From: Cyanobium sp. FGCU52
Lineage (GTDB): Bacteria; Cyanobacteriota; Cyanobacteriia; PCC-6307; Cyanobiaceae
Assembly: GCA_024958715.1 (NCBI GenBank)
Contig: JANWUS010000029.1
Coordinates: forward strand, 1-64,000
Direction: 5' to 3'
Length of the DNA: 64,000 nt
This document shows positions 61,779 through 64,000 of this stretch, piece by piece. Below the pieces are notes generated by a model. It searched no databases. It saw only the letters and a program-made list of their open reading frames with translations, and was not told where the DNA came from. The position numbers and the translations under genes are program-made. Position 1 is the stretch's first letter. Each line of letters opens with the position of its first letter.

Positions 61779-62584
61779 GGCGAACCTCCGGCGGCGGGCC
61801 TTCCGGCCTCGGGCCCGCCGCCCAGGTAGGCCTCGATCACGGCCGGATCGTGGCGGACCCGCTCGGGGGTGCCCAGGGCGATGCGCCGCCCGAAATTCAG
61901 CACCGCCAACCGGTCGCAGAGGCGCATCATCAGCGGCACATGGTGCTCGATGATCAGCACCGTGAGCTGGAACTGCTCCCGCAGTCGGCCGATCAGGGCG
62001 CAGAGTTCCTCCTTCTCGGCCGGGTTCATGCCGGCGGCCGGTTCGTCGAGCAGCAGCAGCGAGGGGCCGGTGGCCAGGGCCCGGGCGATCTCCAGCCGCC
62101 GCCGGTCGCCGTAGGAGAGGCCGGCGGCGGAGTCGTCGGCGCGGCCGTCGAGATCGAACAGGGCCAGCAGTTCGGAGGCCCGGCGCTCGAGGGCGGCCTG
62201 CCGGGCCTGGAAGCCGGCGTTGCCGCTGAGGGCCTCCACCAACGGCGCGCGGGCCTCGCGATGCAGGCCCACCAGCACGTTCTCGCGCAGGGTGAGGCTG
62301 TCGAACAGCCGCAGGTTCTGGAAGGTGCGGGCGATGCCGAGCCGGTTGATCCGCTCAGGCCCCAGGCCATCGATCGGGCTGCCCCGCCACAGCACCCGGC
62401 CGGCGCTCGGGGCGGTGAGGCCGGCGATCACGTTGAACAGGGTGGTCTTGCCGGCGCCGTTCGGGCCGATCAGGCCGAAGACCTCCCCCGGCTGCACGGC
62501 GAAGCTCACCTGATCGAGAGCCACCAGGCCGCCGAAGCGGCAGCTGAGCCCATCGAGTTCCAGCAGCGGCGGCGCGACGCTCAT
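61775..62584 (-). CDS. livG: Branched-chain amino acid/amide ABC transporter ATPase LivG
   Basis: A 269-residue ABC ATPase of the LivG class. Walker A is IGPNGAGKTTLFNVIAG, the family-typical segment GIARTFQNLRLFDSLT follows, the signature region is LSYGDRRRLEIARALA, and Walker B is LLLDEPAAGMNPAE with the LivG-type MNP. It overlaps livM and livF by four bases each. Confidence 0.93.
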   Translation of the reverse strand: MSVAPPLLELDGLSCRFGGLVALDQVSFAVQPGEVFGLIGPNGAGKTTLFNVIAGLTAPSAGRVLWRGSPIDGLGPERINRLGIARTFQNLRLFDSLTLRENVLVGLHREARAPLVEALSGNAGFQARQAALERRASELLALFDLDGRADDSAAGLSYGDRRRLEIARALATGPSLLLLDEPAAGMNPAEKEELCALIGRLREQFQLTVLIIEHHVPLMMRLCDRLAVLNFGRRIALGTPERVRHDPAVIEAYLGGGPEAGRPAAGGSP

Positions 62585-63471
62585 GGCCGGCTCCCCTCTC
62601 CCCAGCGGCCCAGGCGCTCCAGCAGCGCCGGTGTGACTAGCCCCTGGGGAAACAGCGCCGGACCCAGCAGGATCACCAGGCCGAACAGCACCAGCCGCAC
62701 ATCACCCAGGGGCCGAAGCAGTTCCGGCAGCGCCGTGAGCAGCAGGCCGCCAAGCACCGGGCCCAGCCAGCTGCGCGATCCCCCCAGGATCACGAAGGCC
62801 AGCATCGTGACGGCGGTGTCGAAGCTGCCCTGGCGGGCATTCCAGGTGTTGAGGAAGTGGGCGGCCAGGGCGCCGGTGCTGCCGGCGAGCACAGCACTGA
62901 GCACGAAGGCGCTCAGCTTCACCCGGGTGGTGGCGATGCCCATGCAGCGCGCCGCCAGTTCGTCCTCGCGGACGGCGGCCATCGCCCGGCCCAGGGCCAT
63001 CACCTCCAGCCGCTGGCACACCCACCCCGCCAGCACGAGCAGGGCCAGGGCAGGCAGCAGGTAGCCGGCGGCGGTGGGGAAGGGCTGGGGGATACCGAAG
63101 ATGCCCACGGCCCCACCGGTGAAGGGCAGGTTGAGGATCGCCACCCGCACGATCTCCACCAGGGCGATGGTGGCGATGGCCAGGTAGATCCCCTGCAGCC
63201 GCAGCACCAGCCGGCCCACGAGCAGGGCCAGCAGACCCGCCAGCGCTCCGCCCAGCGCCAGCTCCAGCAGGAAGGAGGGCAGAGGAAAGCTGCCGTCGAC
63301 CCTCGCTCCCAGAGCTGTCCAGCGCGTGGAGAGCAGGGCCGCCAGGGTGCCGCCGACGGCATAGAAGGCCGGCGTGGCCAGCGACAGCTGCCCGGTGGCC
63401 AGCGGCAGGTAGACCGAGATGCCCAGCAGGGCGCCGATCAGCATCTGCACCAGCAGGCCGTGGTCGATCAC
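62581..63471 (-). CDS. livM: Branched-chain amino acid/amide ABC transporter permease LivM
   Basis: A 296-residue permease with about eight hydrophobic segments, including LIGALLGISVYLPLATGQLS (typical start GxxxxLPLxxGQLSL), YLAIATIALVEIVRVAILNL, MAAVREDELAARCMGIATTR and LGGSRSWLGPVLGGLLLTAL. The EDE/AARCMGI cytoplasmic loop is where the ATPase docks. It lies 33 bases after livH. Confidence 0.93.
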   Translation of the reverse strand: MIDHGLLVQMLIGALLGISVYLPLATGQLSLATPAFYAVGGTLAALLSTRWTALGARVDGSFPLPSFLLELALGGALAGLLALLVGRLVLRLQGIYLAIATIALVEIVRVAILNLPFTGGAVGIFGIPQPFPTAAGYLLPALALLVLAGWVCQRLEVMALGRAMAAVREDELAARCMGIATTRVKLSAFVLSAVLAGSTGALAAHFLNTWNARQGSFDTAVTMLAFVILGGSRSWLGPVLGGLLLTALPELLRPLGDVRLVLFGLVILLGPALFPQGLVTPALLERLGRWGEGSRP

Positions 63472-63504
63472 CGGGTTCCTCCCGCAGCGGCGATGGCCAT
63501 GGGA

Positions 63505-64000
63505 CTACACCTTCTCCACCTGCCGCCGGCCCAGCAGGCCGCGCGGACGCAGCAGCAGCACCAGGAACAGGATCGCGAAGGCCAGGGCGTCGCGCCAGCC
63601 GGAGGCGTCGGCGGGCACCAGCGCCTCCGCCAGCCCCATCAGCAGACCACCGGCAATGGCGCCCGGCACGCTGCCGAGGCCGCCGAGCACCAGCACCGCC
63701 AGCCCCTTGAGGCCGTAGCCGATCCCCATGTACGGCCCCGGCAGGCTGATGCTCACCCCGACCAGGCCGCCGCCGAGGCCGGCCAGAGCGCCGCTGAGCA
63801 GGAAGGCCAGCCGCAGCATCGCCTCGCTGTCGATCCCGAGCAGCCGGGCGGTGGTGGCGTCCTCGGCCACGGCCTTGAGGGCGCGGCCTCTGCGGCTGCG
63901 CTCCAGCCAGAGGGTGAGGGCGATCACCGCCGCGGCGCAGACCACCAGCAGCAGCACCTGCACGCTGCGGATGCGGGCGCCGGCGACCTGCAGGGCATCG
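63505..64000 (-). CDS. livH: Branched-chain amino acid/amide ABC transporter permease LivH, partial
   Basis: The C-terminal 164 residues of LivH; the 5' end lies beyond base 64000, with the frame open to the edge (ending DALQVAGARIRS). Membrane segments are VLLLVVCAAAVIALTLWL, LAFLLSGALAGLGGGLVG and GLKGLAVLVLGGLGSVPGAIAG, with the typical loop RGRALKAVAEDATTARLLGI. A substrate-binding protein gene, needed for uptake, is not in the window. Confidence 0.92.
   Translation of the reverse strand, partial: DALQVAGARIRSVQVLLLVVCAAAVIALTLWLERSRRGRALKAVAEDATTARLLGIDSEAMLRLAFLLSGALAGLGGGLVGVSISLPGPYMGIGYGLKGLAVLVLGGLGSVPGAIAGGLLMGLAEALVPADASGWRDALAFAILFLVLLLRPRGLLGRRQVEKV

Noticed and set aside
61023-64000. 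The ABC operon as a urea transporter (urtABCDE)
   Set aside because: Sequence of the ATPases fits LivF/LivG equally well or better and no urease gene is near; the substrate is left open.

Overview
The window is a chromosomal segment of a very GC-rich unicellular cyanobacterium, most like the freshwater/brackish Cyanobium-Synechococcus group. Evidence read directly: the start of psbD (photosystem II D2), ycf4, petM and ycf39; an NADPH-thioredoxin reductase fused to thioredoxin (NTRC); the 62-residue 'hyperconserved' protein known from Prochlorococcus and marine Synechococcus, lying between tRNA-Asp and tRNA-Trp next to rplS; and repeated copies of the cyanobacterial octamer GCGATCGC. No rRNA operon, CRISPR array, prophage or intact insertion sequence was seen.

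Layout. 1-10.7 kb: photosynthesis and housekeeping genes (psbD start, ycf4, a cyclophilin lipoprotein, ilvH, a hydrolase, a bacterial Trm1, petM, ycf39, a pseudouridine synthase, infA, ntrC, an SF2 helicase). 10.7-13.7 kb: the three-gene proton-translocating transhydrogenase operon pntAA-pntAB-pntB. 13.7-15.4 kb: an AT-richer insert carrying one multi-pass membrane protein with a C10 tract in its 3' end. 15.4-21 kb: YheT-like hydrolase, 2Fe-2S ferredoxin, dxr, a PiT-like membrane protein, cysS. 21.1-24.7 kb: the dTDP-rhamnose operon rfbA-rfbC-rfbD-rfbB, meeting polA head-on. 28-34.6 kb: gltX, two tRNAs around hcp, rplS, map, an SDR, a BioD-like/DRTGG protein and a DprA-like protein. 34.6-36.1 kb: divergent NfeD/SPFH pair. 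36.1-40 kb: an accessory patch (MAPEG protein, GT1 glycosyltransferase, aldo/keto reductase) with relics of a type I restriction-modification system and a Fic gene. 40-46.7 kb: YajQ, then fused 5-oxoprolinase overlapping gamma-glutamyltransferase, a glutathione/gamma-glutamyl salvage pair, and an HdeD-type protein.

46.8-52.6 kb is the most distinctive region: six tightly packed, mostly overlapping genes encoding two DUF2231 membrane proteins, a subunit II without CuA ligands, oxidase subunits I and III, and a GMC-type flavoprotein overlapping the last oxidase gene. It reads as an alternative respiratory (quinol-type) terminal oxidase with a possible dedicated dehydrogenase. 52.6-56.6 kb: MscS channel and a divergent PAS-PAS-GGDEF-EAL protein with a degenerate GGDEF motif and an intact EAL site. 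56.6-61 kb: a DevBCA-type exporter and, divergently, a pentameric ligand-gated channel homologue. 61-64 kb: a branched-chain amino acid/amide (Liv-type) ABC importer, livF-livG-livM-livH on the minus strand, running off the window.

All gene names come from reading translated sequence and motifs; no database search was run.
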